From Streptomyces sp. AC512_CC834 (GTDB lineage: Bacteria; Actinomycetota; Actinomycetes; Streptomycetales; Streptomycetaceae): 64,000 bases of DNA. The notes beneath the pieces are model-generated. The model did no database searches and was not told the origin of the DNA. It saw nothing but the letters and a program-made list of their open reading frames with translations. The first letter of the stretch is position 1. The number at the start of each line of letters is the position of its first letter. The stretch spans positions 1-64,000 of the forward strand of contig NZ_JAGMUO010000027.1 in assembly GCF_019049325.1 (NCBI RefSeq), given 5' to 3'. The translations under genes and the position numbers were made by a program. Positions 16,688-25,957 of this stretch are shown here, one piece after another.

Positions 16688-16704
16688 TTCAACAGAACGT
16701 TGAA
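16688..16704. promoter_or_regulatory. Probable second AllR operator, TTCAA-N7-TTGAA
   Basis: TTCAACAGAACGTTGAA is an inverted repeat with 6-bp arms, 21 bp before the allantoinase start. TTCAATGGTTTGTTGAT has the same spacing upstream of malate synthase. Confidence 0.6.
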
Positions 16705-16724
16705 AGACGGAGAGAGGGGTTCGG

Positions 16725-18062
16725 GTGTCCGAAGCCGAACTGGTGCTGCGCTCGACGCGCGTCGTCACTCCCGAGGGGACACGCGCCGCGTCGATCGCGG
16801 TGACCGGCGAGAAGATCACGGCCGTCCTGCCGTACGACACCCCCCTCCCGGCGGGTGCCCGGCTCGAGGACGTCGGCGACCACGTCGTCCTGCCCGGTTT
16901 GGTCGACACCCATGTGCACGTGAACGACCCCGGCCGCACCGAGTGGGAGGGCTTCTGGACCGCCACCCGCGCCGCGGCGGCCGGCGGCATCACCACCCTC
17001 GTCGACATGCCGCTCAACTCCATCCCGCCGACCACCACGGTGGAGAACCTGCGCACCAAGCGCCGGGTCGCCGCCGACAAGGCGCACATCGACGTCGGCT
17101 TCTGGGGCGGCGCCCTGCCGGACAACGTCAAGGACCTGCGCCCGCTGCACGAGGCCGGGGTCTTCGGCTTCAAGGCGTTCCTGTCCCCGTCGGGTGTGGA
17201 CGAGTTCCCGCACCTCGACCAGGAGCAGCTCGCCCGGTCGCTGGCGGAGATCGCCGCCTTCGACGGCCTGCTGATCGTGCACGCCGAGGACCCGCACCAC
17301 CTCGCCGCGGCCCCGCAGCAGGGCGGACCCAGGTACACCCACTTCCTCGCCAGCCGCCCGCGCGACGCCGAGGACACCGCGATCGCCACCCTCCTCGCGC
17401 AGGCGAAGCGGCTCAACGCGCGGGTGCACGTCCTCCACCTGTCCTCCAGCGACGCGCTGCCGCTGATCGCCGGGGCCCGCGCCGAGGGCGTGCAGGTGAC
17501 GGTCGAGACCTGCCCGCACTACCTCACGCTCACCGCCGAGGAGGTGCCGGACGGCGCCAGCGAGTTCAAGTGCTGCCCGCCGATCCGCGAGGCCGCCAAC
17601 CAGGACCTGCTGTGGCAGGCGCTGGCCGACGGCACCATCGACTGCGTCGTCACCGACCACTCGCCGTCCACCGCCGACCTCAAGACCGACGACTTCGCCA
17701 CCGCCTGGGGCGGCATCGCCGGCCTCCAGCTCAGCCTGCCGGCCATGTGGACCGCGGCCCGCGCGCGCGGCCTCGGCCTGGAGGACATCGCGCGCTGGAT
17801 GTCGGCGCGGACGGCACGGCTGGTGGGGCTCGACGCGCGCAAGGGCGCCATCGCGGCGGGCCACGACGCCGACTTCGCCGTCCTCGCGCCCGACGAGACG
17901 TTCACCGTCGACCCGGCCGCCCTCCAGCACCGCAACCGCGTCACCGCGTACGCGGGCAAGACCCTGTACGGCGTCGTGAAGTCCACCTGGCTGCGCGGCA
18001 CGCGGATCGTGACGGACGGCGCGTTCACCGAGCCGAAGGGACAGCTCCTCGACCGGGCCTGA
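16725..18062 (+). CDS. allB: Allantoinase
   Basis: Zinc-dependent cyclic amidohydrolase that opens allantoin to allantoate. At 445 residues it has the usual length. The metal-binding motif [12 protein letters not shown], the PTTTVENL segment, [10 protein letters not shown] with the carboxylated Lys region, [15 protein letters not shown], the ETCPHYLTL motif and VVTDHSPS are all present in order. It starts at GTG 16725, 21 bp after the TTCAA-N7-TTGAA motif. It is followed by allantoicase after 60 bp, and the two probably share a transcript repressed by AllR. Confidence 0.96.
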   Translation: MSEAELVLRSTRVVTPEGTRAASIAVTGEKITAVLPYDTPLPAGARLEDVGDHVVLPGLVDTHVHVNDPGRTEWEGFWTATRAAAAGGITTLVDMPLNSIPPTTTVENLRTKRRVAADKAHIDVGFWGGALPDNVKDLRPLHEAGVFGFKAFLSPSGVDEFPHLDQEQLARSLAEIAAFDGLLIVHAEDPHHLAAAPQQGGPRYTHFLASRPRDAEDTAIATLLAQAKRLNARVHVLHLSSSDALPLIAGARAEGVQVTVETCPHYLTLTAEEVPDGASEFKCCPPIREAANQDLLWQALADGTIDCVVTDHSPSTADLKTDDFATAWGGIAGLQLSLPAMWTAARARGLGLEDIARWMSARTARLVGLDARKGAIAAGHDADFAVLAPDETFTVDPAALQHRNRVTAYAGKTLYGVVKSTWLRGTRIVTDGAFTEPKGQLLDRA

Positions 18063-18122
18063 CGCGCCCGGCCCCCTGAATCCAGTCCACCCCGAACGAC
18101 CCGAAAGGAACACCTGATCACC

Positions 18123-19253
18123 GTGACGGACCGGCAGAACACCTCGTTGGCCAGCTTCACCGGCGACGCGAACCCCTACGGAGGCGGCGACCCGTACGCG
18201 GACTACCGCACCGCCGACCTCCCCTTCACCCAGTACGCCAACCTTGCCGACCGGCAGCTCGGCGCGGGTGTCGTCGCCGCCAACGACGAGTTCTTCGCCC
18301 AGCGCGAGAACCTGCTGGTCCCCGGGCCCGCCGAGTTCGACCCCGAGCACTTCGGGCACAAGGGCAAGGTCATGGACGGCTGGGAGACCCGCCGGCGGCG
18401 CGGCGCCTCCGCCGAGCACCCCTGGCCCACCGAGGACGACCACGACTGGGCCCTGATCCGCCTCGGCGCCCCCGGCGTGATCCGCGGCATCGTCGTCGAC
18501 ACCGCCCACTTCCGCGGCAACTACCCGCAGGCGGTCTCCGTCGAGGGCACCTCGGTCGCCGGGTCCCCGTCCCCCGGGGAACTGCTCGCGGCCGACGTGA
18601 AGTGGACGACCCTGGTCCCGCGCACCCCGGTCGGCGGCCACGCCGCCAACGGCTTCGCCGTCTCGGCCGAGCAGCGCTTCACCCACCTGCGCCTGGCGCA
18701 GCACCCCGACGGCGGCATCGCCCGCCTGCGCGTGTACGGCGAGGTCGTCCCGGACCCCGTCTGGCTCACGGCCCTCGGCACCTTCGACGTGGCCGCCCTG
18801 GAGAACGGCGGACAGGTCGAGGACGCCTCCAACCTCTTCTACTCACCGGCCACCAACACCATCCAGCCGGGCCGCTCCCGCAAGATGGACGACGGCTGGG
18901 AGACCCGCCGCCGCCGCGACCGGGGCAACGACTGGATCCGGTACCGCCTGGTGGACCGCTCCCGGATCCGCGCGATCGAGATCGACACGGCCTACCTCAA
19001 GGGCAACAGCGCCGGCTGGGCGTCCGTCTCCGTCAAGGACGGCGAGGCGGGCGAGTGGCGCGAGGTGCTCCCGCGCACCCGGCTCCAGCCCGACACCAAC
19101 CACCGCTTCGTCCTGCCCGAGACGGCCGTCGGCACGCATGCGCGCGTGGACATCTTCCCCGACGGCGGCATCTCCCGCCTGCGCCTGTTCGGCTCCCTCA
19201 CCGAGGACGGCGCCGCCCACCTGGCCGCCCGCCACCAGGAACTGGGCGGCTGA
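18123..19253 (+). CDS. alc: Allantoicase
   Basis: Hydrolyses allantoate to ureidoglycolate and urea. The 376-residue protein has two repeated jelly-roll allantoicase domains: the first around DGWETRRRRGASAEHPW, RGIVVDTAHFRGNYP and the second around DGWETRRRRDRGNDW, RAIEIDTAYLKGNS. Each ends in a DGGI-RLR strand (PDGGIARLRVYG and PDGGISRLRLFG). GTG start, 60 bp after allantoinase. Together with malate synthase it links purine nitrogen recovery to glyoxylate use. Confidence 0.96.
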   Translation: MTDRQNTSLASFTGDANPYGGGDPYADYRTADLPFTQYANLADRQLGAGVVAANDEFFAQRENLLVPGPAEFDPEHFGHKGKVMDGWETRRRRGASAEHPWPTEDDHDWALIRLGAPGVIRGIVVDTAHFRGNYPQAVSVEGTSVAGSPSPGELLAADVKWTTLVPRTPVGGHAANGFAVSAEQRFTHLRLAQHPDGGIARLRVYGEVVPDPVWLTALGTFDVAALENGGQVEDASNLFYSPATNTIQPGRSRKMDDGWETRRRRDRGNDWIRYRLVDRSRIRAIEIDTAYLKGNSAGWASVSVKDGEAGEWREVLPRTRLQPDTNHRFVLPETAVGTHARVDIFPDGGISRLRLFGSLTEDGAAHLAARHQELGG

Positions 19254-19270
19254 CCCACCCCTCACTAACC

Positions 19271-19314
19271 CGCGCGGGGCGCACCGGCCGGACAGCACCG
19301 GTGCGCCCCGCGCG
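19271..19314. terminator. Strong hairpin terminator after allantoicase
   Basis: A 17-bp perfect stem (19271-19287 with 19298-19314) and a 10-base loop lie 18 bp after the allantoicase stop. It isolates the allantoin operon from the accessory region. Confidence 0.85.
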
Positions 19315-19399
19315 TAGTACGTCCCGGGGGCGGCCGCGCCGCGCGGGCAATGCCTCCGGGCCGCCGCTGCGCCGCGTCGGCGCCGCCCCCGGGCGACTG

Positions 19400-20188
19400 C
19401 TACGCCGCGTGGCCGCCGTCCACCGCGAACTCCGCGCCCGTGACGTACGAAGCGCTCGCCAGGTACGCCACCGTGGACGCCACCTCGTCCGCCGTGCCGA
19501 AGCGGCCCAGCGCCGTCATGGCCGCCTGCCCGTCCGCGTAGGGGCCGTCCGCCGGGTTCATGGCGGTGTCGATCGGCCCCGGGTGCACGATGTTCGCCGT
19601 GATCCCGCGCGAACCCAGCTCCCTGGCCAGGGCCTTGGTCAGCCCGATCAGCGCCGACTTGCTCATCGCGTACAGCGTGCCGCCCGGTCCCGGCACCCGC
19701 TGGGACATGCAGGTGCCGATGGTGATGATCCGCCCGCCCTCGGACATGCGGGACGCGGCCGCCTGGGAGGCCAGGAAGACACCGCGGACGTTCACGGCCA
19801 GCAGCCGGTCCACATCGGCCAGGGACATGCTCTCCAGCGGGCCCAGCAGCCCCAGGCCCACGTTGTTGACCAGCACGTCGAGGCCGCCCCCGAACGCCTG
19901 CGCGGCCCGCTCGACCGCCCCCGCCGCCTCGTCCGCGTCGGCGGAGTCCGCCCGCAGTGCAACTGCCCGGCGCCCCAGCGCCTCGACGGCCCGTACGACG
20001 TCCTCGGCCGCGTCCTTGCCGTTCACGTAGGTGAGGGCCACGTCCGCCCCCTCCCGCGCCAGCCGCAGGGCGGTCGCCGCGCCGATGCCCCGGCTGCCGC
20101 CGGTCACGAGGGCGGTGCGGCCGGACAGGGGGGCCGGGAAGTGGGCGAGGGGGTTCGTGTTCGTCATCGTGTTCGTCTCCGTGTTCAT
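19400..20188 (-). CDS. SDR-family oxidoreductase
   Basis: Classical short-chain dehydrogenase/reductase of 262 residues. It has TGGSRGIGAA (about 26-35), NNVGLG, the active site with YAMSKSA (Tyr and Lys of YxxxK), and the C-terminal VDGGHA. The ATG at 20188 is chosen because the protein starts just before the core; the frame continues upstream without sense. It faces the allantoin operon across the terminator and stands alone, with no TGTCGACA site upstream. Its substrate is unknown. Confidence 0.87.
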   Translation of the reverse strand: MNTETNTMTNTNPLAHFPAPLSGRTALVTGGSRGIGAATALRLAREGADVALTYVNGKDAAEDVVRAVEALGRRAVALRADSADADEAAGAVERAAQAFGGGLDVLVNNVGLGLLGPLESMSLADVDRLLAVNVRGVFLASQAAASRMSEGGRIITIGTCMSQRVPGPGGTLYAMSKSALIGLTKALARELGSRGITANIVHPGPIDTAMNPADGPYADGQAAMTALGRFGTADEVASTVAYLASASYVTGAEFAVDGGHAA

Positions 20189-20271
20189 GCCTCCATCCCA
20201 GCGGGCCGGCCACGCCCGCGCTGGCGGCGAACGGACGTCGACCTGACCTTCGTGCGCCCCCGGGTGTCGGG

Positions 20272-20529
20272 TCACTGGTTCGCGACCCGTGGGCGGTCGC
20301 GGCGGGCGTCGCGGAACACCGAGCCCCACCAGAGCAGCTGATCGAGCGTGGCTCCGGCGGCGTCCTCGATGCGCTTGGGGTCCCGGAGCGCCGCGGTGGG
20401 CACGCGCACCGACGGCGGCGAGTCCTGGAACAGGGCCCCGGCGAGCAGACCCGCGCTGCCGCGAGGGCTCCACGCGTGCTCCTGGAGTGCGCCGTCGAGG
20501 GCGGCCGGCGCCTCGGCATCCGCCTGCAC
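20272..20529 (-). pseudogene. Short ORF, possible C-terminal remnant of an FMN reductase
   Basis: An 85-codon frame starts at GTG 20529, 16 bp after the CoA-transferase B gene, with GAGGGGGAG nine bases upstream, so it is probably translated. The end (RDPKRIEDAAG, then LDQLLWWGSVFRDARRDR) recalls the tail of NAD(P)H-dependent FMN reductases, where a LDQL-WW helix closes the protein, but the flavodoxin core is missing. I read it as a deletion remnant at the edge of the island. It could also be a real small protein. The rest of 20189-20545 shows nothing else. Confidence 0.35.
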
Positions 20530-20545
20530 GCCGCCGGGCTCCCCC

Positions 20546-21241
20546 TCAGCGCGATGGGCAGGAGCTGGGAATGGTCTGTGAGGCCGGAGCGTCCGCCGTG
20601 CCGGCGGGGCCGTCCACGCGCACCGGGGCGGCCGTGCGGGCGACGACCTCGTCCGCGGTGACCCCCGGCGCCGTCTCCCGCAGCGCGAGACCGGCCGGTG
20701 TGATGTCCAGGACCGCGAGGTCGGTGATGACCCGGTGCACGCACGCCCGGCCGGTCAGGGGCAGCGTGCAGCGCTCCACCAGTTTCGGGCTGCCGTCCTT
20801 GGCGGTGTGCTCCATCAGGACGACGACCCGGCGGGCGCCGTGCACCAGGTCCATGGCACCTCCCATCCCCTTGATCATCTTTCCGGGCACGGCCCAATTG
20901 GCGAGGTCGCCCGCCTCGGACACCTGAAGGGCACCGAGGACAGCGGTGTCGATGTGGCCGCCGCGGATCATGCCGAAGGAGAGCGCCGAGTCGAAGAAGG
21001 AGGCACCCGGCAACACGGTGACCGTCTCCTTGCCGGCGTTGATCAGGTCCGGGTCGATTTCGTGCTCGCGCGGGTAGGGGCCGGTGCCGAGGATGCCGTT
21101 CTCGGAGTGCAGGGTGATGTGCACGCCCGTCGGCAGATGGCCGGGGATCGCGGTGGGCAGGCCGATGCCCAGATTCACGTACGAACCGTCGGTCAGCTCC
21201 TGGGCGGCACGGGCCGCCATCTGGTCACGGGTCCAGGCCAT
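20546..21241 (-). CDS. 3-oxoacid CoA-transferase family, subunit B
   Basis: Beta subunit (231 residues) of a heteromeric family I CoA-transferase that moves CoA between succinyl-CoA or acetyl-CoA and another organic acid. Diagnostic segments are [32 protein letters not shown] (with the catalytic Glu of the S-E-N-G motif) and [17 protein letters not shown]. The start overlaps the stop of subunit A (TGATG). It closes a four-gene coupled operon: lyase, CMD protein, CoA-transferase A, CoA-transferase B. The set suggests that a ring-cleavage acid is activated with CoA and split. Confidence 0.9.
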   Translation of the reverse strand: MAWTRDQMAARAAQELTDGSYVNLGIGLPTAIPGHLPTGVHITLHSENGILGTGPYPREHEIDPDLINAGKETVTVLPGASFFDSALSFGMIRGGHIDTAVLGALQVSEAGDLANWAVPGKMIKGMGGAMDLVHGARRVVVLMEHTAKDGSPKLVERCTLPLTGRACVHRVITDLAVLDITPAGLALRETAPGVTADEVVARTAAPVRVDGPAGTADAPASQTIPSSCPSR

Positions 21242-21999
21242 CAGGCTCGCACCGTCCTCTTCTCGATCCTCTTCGCGGTCGCCTGCTCGCGGGTCAGGGG
21301 CACGATCCGCTGTACGAACACGCCGGGCACCCGCACCTGGCCGGGGTCGAGTGCCCCGGGCTCGACCAGCTCCTCGACCTCCGCGACCGTGACCCGGCCG
21401 GCCATCGCGGCCAACGGGTTGAAATTGCCGGCGGCAGCGCGGAAGACCAGGTTGCCGTGGCGGTCGCCGCGCCAGGCCCGTACGAGTGCGAAGTCGGTGG
21501 TGATGCCGTGCTCCAGGACGTACGTCCGATCGGCGAAGACCCGGCTCTCCTTGAGAGGGGAAGCGAGGGCGACACCGTCTCCGCCGGGGGCGTACCGCCA
21601 GGGCAGCCCGCCGTCGGCGACCTGGGTGCCGACGCCGGCCGGCGTGTAGAAGGCGGGGATGCCGCAGCCCCCGGCGCGCAGCCGCTCGGCCAGCGTCCCC
21701 TGGGGCAGCAGCTCGACTTCCAGCTCCCCGCTCAGGTACTGCCGGGCGAACTCCTTGTTCTCGCCGACGTACGAACCGGTCACCCGGACGATGCGGCGGT
21801 CGGCGAGCAGCACGCCCAGCCCGGCCCCGTCGACACCGCAGTTGTTGGACACCACCGACAGCCCGGTGGCGCCCTGCTCGTACAGCGCGCCGATCACGAC
21901 GTCCGGCACACCGCTGAGGCCAAACCCGCCGACGGCCAGTGACGACCCGTCGGTTATGTCGTGCACCGCCTCGGCGGCACTCGCGCAGACCTTGTTCAC
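21241..21999 (-). CDS. 3-oxoacid CoA-transferase family, subunit A
   Basis: Alpha subunit (252 residues). The N-terminal [19 protein letters not shown] (about 16-34), [35 protein letters not shown] and [20 protein letters not shown] are typical of ScoA/AtoD/PcaI. The GTG start at 21999 overlaps the stop of the CMD gene as GTGA, so the two are translationally coupled. It should pair with subunit B. The frame is open far upstream, but the homologous part begins here. Substrate specificity (3-oxoadipate, acetoacetate or another acid) cannot be read from the sequence. Confidence 0.9.
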   Translation of the reverse strand: MNKVCASAAEAVHDITDGSSLAVGGFGLSGVPDVVIGALYEQGATGLSVVSNNCGVDGAGLGVLLADRRIVRVTGSYVGENKEFARQYLSGELEVELLPQGTLAERLRAGGCGIPAFYTPAGVGTQVADGGLPWRYAPGGDGVALASPLKESRVFADRTYVLEHGITTDFALVRAWRGDRHGNLVFRAAAGNFNPLAAMAGRVTVAEVEELVEPGALDPGQVRVPGVFVQRIVPLTREQATAKRIEKRTVRA

Positions 22000-22613
22000 G
22001 GCTGGGGCTCCTTGTCCAGGACGGGCGCCGTCGGCGCGGGGACGTCGAAGAGACGCAGTTGCAGGGCGAGGGTGGCGTAGTAGCCGACGAGCGTGGACAG
22101 TTCGAACAGGGCGGCCTCGCCGAGGGCGGCGCGGGCCGCCGTGTACCAGGCGTCGTCGAGTCCGTCCGGGCGGGCGGCGAAGGTGCGGGCGGCCGACCAG
22201 GCGGCGCGTTCGAAGGCGTCGGTGAAGCCGGGGTCGGCGCCCTCGCGCAGCGTCCGCAGCTCGTCCTCGGTCAGTCCCGCGGCCCCGCCCACGGCCTCGT
22301 GAGCGTACCGCTCGAACGCGCTGTCCCACACGGTGGCGACCACCAGGATCGCGGTCTCGCGCACCCGCGGCGGCAGGTGCGTGCCGAAGCGGATGGCCGA
22401 GCCCAGGGCCTGGAGCGCGCCGCCCAGCCGGGGGCTGGTCAGCATGGCGTTGAAGGGCCCGTTCAGATGCCCGTGGGCGTCGGTGAGGTCGAAGAGCCGG
22501 GGGCCCGCGGCGCGGGGGCCGCCGGTGATCTCCTCGTACAGGGCGCGCTGTTCGGGGGAGAGCCGGTCGGGGCGCGACAGGGGCAGCCGGCCGGGGGAGT
22601 CCGGTGCGGTCAC
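21996..22613 (-). CDS. Carboxymuconolactone decarboxylase family protein
   Basis: All-helical protein of 205 residues in the CMD/AhpD superfamily. The conserved strip [26 protein letters not shown] (about 95-120) has the family's Glu, Trp and His residues but no CxxC, so it is unlikely to be a peroxidase like AhpD. It begins at GTG 22613, overlapping the stop of the lyase gene as GTGA. A second family member (39119-39652) lies in another operon of the island. Such proteins are often decarboxylases or lactone-handling enzymes in aromatic degradation, or of unknown function. Confidence 0.85.
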   Translation of the reverse strand: MTAPDSPGRLPLSRPDRLSPEQRALYEEITGGPRAAGPRLFDLTDAHGHLNGPFNAMLTSPRLGGALQALGSAIRFGTHLPPRVRETAILVVATVWDSAFERYAHEAVGGAAGLTEDELRTLREGADPGFTDAFERAAWSAARTFAARPDGLDDAWYTAARAALGEAALFELSTLVGYYATLALQLRLFDVPAPTAPVLDKEPQP

Positions 22614-23956
22614 GGCCGCGTCCCCGTCCCGTCCGCGACCTCGCGGTCCAACGATGCCAGGTCCGCGTCGGTGAGCAGCCGGCCCTCGCGCGCCATGAGC
22701 GCGCGGGCCCGCCGCAGCACCTCGTCCACCTGCTCGACCGTGGTGTCGACACCCAGCGCGGCCAGCTTGTCGGCGAGGGTGTAGGGGCCGCTGTCGGGGG
22801 TGAAGGGGACCTTGCGGGCGTTGCCGACGAGCGTGGGCTCCAGGCAGTTGTGGAGCAGTGGGTCGACGGCGGTTTCCTGGGTGATGAGGTCCATCCCGCC
22901 CCAGGAGAAGGCGTTCGTGCCGGTCACGGGGTGGTTCCAGGCAAGGTGATAGCCCGTCAGTTCCTCTCCTGCGCGGGCCAGTTCCGTCAGCCGCCGGGTT
23001 CTGATCCCGGTGCTCACCCCGTACAGCGTCTCGAAGGCCATGGCGGTGGCGGCGAGATCGGCGTTGCCGGGGCCGCCGCAGTAGCCGTTGACGGACAGTT
23101 CCACGACGTCGGCGCCGGCCCGGACCGCGCCGACCGCGCAGCCGACCGCCAGCCCGAAGGTGTTGTGCGGGTGCAGGCCCACCTGCACCTCGGGGGCGAG
23201 TTCCTTGGTTCGGGCGACGAGCTGCGCATAGGCCTCGGGGCTCATGGCGCCGGGGCCGTCGAAGAGGGTGAGCTCGGTGGCGCCCGCGCCGGTGAGCACG
23301 GCGACCGACTCCTCCAGCACCTCCTCGGTCAGGTACGACACCATCAGCATCGGCACGATCACGTCCAGGCCGCGGTCGTGGGCGTGGCGGATCAGGGGCA
23401 CGGCCCGGGCGAGGACGCCCGCCCGGCCGCGCGAGGTGTCCCGGGTGCGCCACTCCTCGCCCCGCCACGCCTGCTGGTAGACGGCCGGGTTGTAGATGAG
23501 GGACGCCTCGCCCAGGCCCTGCACCCAGATCTGCACCCCGTCGTAACCGGCGTCGGCAGCGCGGTCGATGTCCCGCACGGTACGCAGGAGCGGCAGCACG
23601 GCCCGGCAGTCGGCGTTCTCGCCCTTGATGACCTCCACCTCGGTGCGCAGCGCCTTGTCGTCGCGGCCGGCGAGCCCGGCGGTGACGACCTCGCGGACAC
23701 CGGCACCGACGAGCCGGCGCAGATAGGCCTCCTTCGCCGCGGTGGAGGCGACGACCCCCGGCAGGGTCTCGACCGACCGCAGGGTGGCGTCGCGCAGGCG
23801 CACCGAGTCGGGCATCGGGCCCCGCACCTCGGCACGGCGGTTGAGGGGGCTCACCGACCAGCGGCCCGGCTCGTACGCGCCCGGCTCGCGGGCGGCGGCC
23901 AGCTCCGCGCGGAAGCGGGAGACCTCCTCGTCGGTGAACACGGCCGGCTTGTCCAT
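22610..23956 (-). CDS. HMGL-family lyase/aldolase (pyruvate carboxyltransferase-like TIM barrel)
   Basis: Metal-dependent C-C lyase or synthase of 448 residues, related to HMG-CoA lyase and isopropylmalate synthase. It shows VRLRDATLRSVE (family LRDxTLR), GLHPHNTFGLAVG (metal-binding H-x-H-N) and VNGYCGGPGNADL in place of the usual Gly-rich loop. The ATG at 23956 has GGAGG four bases upstream; an alternative GTG at 24010 has a stronger AAAGGAGG but adds 18 poorly conserved residues. It is the first gene of the lyase/CMD/CoA-transferase operon and is preceded by the paired operators at 24025 and 24100. It probably cleaves or makes an acyl-CoA or keto acid in the pathway. Confidence 0.87.
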   Translation of the reverse strand: MDKPAVFTDEEVSRFRAELAAAREPGAYEPGRWSVSPLNRRAEVRGPMPDSVRLRDATLRSVETLPGVVASTAAKEAYLRRLVGAGVREVVTAGLAGRDDKALRTEVEVIKGENADCRAVLPLLRTVRDIDRAADAGYDGVQIWVQGLGEASLIYNPAVYQQAWRGEEWRTRDTSRGRAGVLARAVPLIRHAHDRGLDVIVPMLMVSYLTEEVLEESVAVLTGAGATELTLFDGPGAMSPEAYAQLVARTKELAPEVQVGLHPHNTFGLAVGCAVGAVRAGADVVELSVNGYCGGPGNADLAATAMAFETLYGVSTGIRTRRLTELARAGEELTGYHLAWNHPVTGTNAFSWGGMDLITQETAVDPLLHNCLEPTLVGNARKVPFTPDSGPYTLADKLAALGVDTTVEQVDEVLRRARALMAREGRLLTDADLASLDREVADGTGTRP

Positions 23957-24024
23957 GGGTCCTCCGGGCGGCTGTCTCGGCAACGGTCCTGCTGTGCGCC
24001 ATTCAAGCACCGCACCTCCTTTGC

Positions 24025-24032
24025 TGTCGACA
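24025..24032. promoter_or_regulatory. Operator a, TGTCGACA
   Basis: Left member of the pair between the lyase operon and the SDR operon. It lies close to the expected start of minus-strand transcription, 15 bp upstream of the alternative GTG of the lyase gene. Confidence 0.75.
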
Positions 24033-24093
24033 CTATGATCGCCATGACGCGGTTGGGGCGCAGAGTGAGCTGCATGTTTCTTCGAATATGTTT

Positions 24094-24112
24094 ACTTTCT
24101 GTCGACACTAGG
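24094..24112. promoter_or_regulatory. Operator b, TGTCGACA within a 19-bp repeat
   Basis: The octamer is at 24100-24107, starting 75 bp after operator a. The surrounding ACTTTCTGTCGACACTAGG is repeated exactly, inverted, at 27323-27341. It precedes the SDR/lactonase/oxidase operon. Confidence 0.78.
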
Positions 24113-24183
24113 TGAAACTCTCGGCAGTCGGAACGCACCGCACCCGCACCGCACCCGCACGACCCGAACCGAGGGAGACATCC

Positions 24184-25008
24184 GTGACCCACGACGAGCC
24201 CCCCGCGCGGTCCGGCCGCCTTGCCGGGCGAACCGCCGTCATCAGCGGCGCCGGCAGTGTCGGCCCGGGCTGGGGCAACGGCCGCGCCACCGCCGTGGTC
24301 TTCGCCCGCGAAGGCGCCACCGTGTACCTGACCGACCGCGACAAGGACGCGCTGGAGGTCACCGCCCGGCAGATCCGCGAGGAGGGCGGAGAGGTCTTCA
24401 CCCACCTGCTGGACGTGACCGAACCGGACGCCGTCCGGGAGTACTTCGAGGAGACCGAGCGCGCCGCCGGCCGGATCGACATCCTGGTCAACAACGTCGG
24501 AGGCTCCCGCGCCGGGGGAGTGGCCGAACTCTCCCCGCAGGACTGGGACAGCCAGCTCCGCACCAACCTCACCAGCGCCTTCCTCGCCTGCAAGCAGGCC
24601 GTGCCGATCATGCGGCGTGGCGGAGGCGGCTCGATCGTCAACACCGCCTCCGCCTCTGGACTGCGCTGGACCGGCGCCGCGCAGGTGGGCTACGCGGCGG
24701 CCAAGGCGGCCGTCGTCCAGCTGTCCCGGGTCACGGCCGTCCAGTACGCGCCCGACGGCATTCGGGTCAACACCGTCGTCCCCGGCCAGCTGCACACCCC
24801 GATGGTCGAGGCCCGCCTCGCCCACCAGCGCGCCGGCGGGGACGTGGCGGCGCTCCTCGCCCAGCGCCAGGCGCGTATCCCGCTGGGGTTCATGGGCGAC
24901 GGCCGGGACACGGCGTACGCGGCGCTGTTCCTCGCCTCCGACGAGGCCCGTTTCGTCACCGGCACCGAGATAGTCGTCGACGGTGGAATGACGGCCCGCT
25001 GTGACTGA
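24184..25008 (+). CDS. SDR-family oxidoreductase
   Basis: Short-chain dehydrogenase of 274 residues. The nucleotide-binding loop is extended (ISGAGSVGPGWGNGRATA), followed by NNVGGS, the active site with YAAAKAA and the C-terminal VVDGGMTAR. The GTG at 24184 is preferred because GAGGGAG precedes it; the frame is open from 24112, but that start lies within a few bases of operator b. It overlaps the lactonase-like gene by 8 bp and leads a three-gene operon with the first FAD oxidase. It probably oxidises an alcohol intermediate. Confidence 0.87.
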   Translation: MTHDEPPARSGRLAGRTAVISGAGSVGPGWGNGRATAVVFAREGATVYLTDRDKDALEVTARQIREEGGEVFTHLLDVTEPDAVREYFEETERAAGRIDILVNNVGGSRAGGVAELSPQDWDSQLRTNLTSAFLACKQAVPIMRRGGGGSIVNTASASGLRWTGAAQVGYAAAKAAVVQLSRVTAVQYAPDGIRVNTVVPGQLHTPMVEARLAHQRAGGDVAALLAQRQARIPLGFMGDGRDTAYAALFLASDEARFVTGTEIVVDGGMTARCD

Positions 25009-25957
25009 ACCCGTCGTGCGCCAGGCGGCGCCCTCGCCCGGCTGCCCGCCCCCGCACCCCGCCCCGCGCAGGCCTTCCCTGGTACTGCCGCACGGGAGCT
25101 GCGACGCGCACTGCCACATCCTCGGCCCGTCCGCCGTCTTCCCCTACGCGCCCGAGCGCACCTTCACTCCCGTCGACGCCCCCAAGGAGCAGGTCGCCGC
25201 GCTCCACAGCCATCTGGGGCTCTCCCGCGCGGTCGTCGTCCAGTCGTCCTGCAACGGCTCCGACCACCGGGTCCTGCTGGACGCCCTGGCAGCCGGTGCC
25301 GGCCGGCTGCGCGGGATCGCCCTGATCGGCCCGGCGACCACTCGCGCAGAGATCGAGGAGCTGCACCGCGCGGGCGTCCGCGGCTTCCGGCTCAACTTCC
25401 TGCCGCATCTGCGCACCGCCCCCACCCGCGAGGAGATCGACTCCGTCCTGGAGCGGGTGGACGGCCTCGGCTGGGCCGCCGAACTCCATGTCACCGGCTC
25501 CGGGGTCGCCGACCACGCCGACCTCATCCGCTCCCTGCCCGGCCGGGTGGTCATCGACCACCTCGCGCGCGTGAACCTCGCGGACGGCCCCCGCAGCCCC
25601 GCCCTGCGCAGCCTGCGCGCCCTGCTCGACACCGGAGACGTGTGGCTCAAGGTGAGCGGCGTGGACCGGATCTCCCGCCAGGGCCCGCCCTACGCCGACG
25701 CCGTCGCGCTGGCCGCCTCCCTGTTGGCGCAGGCACCCGAGCGGGTGGTGTGGGGCACCGACTACCCGCACGTGAACATCGAGGGCGCGGCCCCCGACGA
25801 CGGACTGCTGGTGAACCTCCTCGCCGACATCGCCCCCGATCCGCAGCTGCTGCGCCGCCTCCTGGTCGACAGCCCGGCGGAGTTGTTCGACTTCCCGCCG
25901 GTCCCGGTCGCTCCGTCCGGTCCGGCAGACCCGTACACGTACAAGGAGCCGACATGA
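25001..25957 (+). CDS. TIM-barrel metal-dependent hydrolase, 2-pyrone-4,6-dicarboxylate lactonase-like
   Basis: Amidohydrolase-superfamily enzyme of 318 residues (Amidohydro_2). The N-terminal metal motif CDAHCHILGP (about 34-43), VVVQSSCNGSDHRVLLDAL, GFRLNFL, VIDHLARV and the C-terminal WGTDYPHVNIEG (with the catalytic Asp) match LigI-type lactonases and related gluconolactone or muconolactone hydrolases. It overlaps both neighbours (GTGACTGA at 25001, ATGA at 25954), so the operon is translationally coupled. Together with the FAD oxidase next door it suggests oxidation of a cyclic hemiacetal or sugar-like ring to a lactone, then hydrolysis. That sequence of steps is inference. Confidence 0.87.
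   Translation: MTEPVVRQAAPSPGCPPPHPAPRRPSLVLPHGSCDAHCHILGPSAVFPYAPERTFTPVDAPKEQVAALHSHLGLSRAVVVQSSCNGSDHRVLLDALAAGAGRLRGIALIGPATTRAEIEELHRAGVRGFRLNFLPHLRTAPTREEIDSVLERVDGLGWAAELHVTGSGVADHADLIRSLPGRVVIDHLARVNLADGPRSPALRSLRALLDTGDVWLKVSGVDRISRQGPPYADAVALAASLLAQAPERVVWGTDYPHVNIEGAAPDDGLLVNLLADIAPDPQLLRRLLVDSPAELFDFPPVPVAPSGPADPYTYKEPT

Noticed and set aside
22744..22751. TGTCGACA inside the HMGL-type lyase gene
   Set aside because: It is in coding sequence as Val-Asp-type codons and has no partner site, so it is counted as chance. It shows that the octamer alone is not proof of function.
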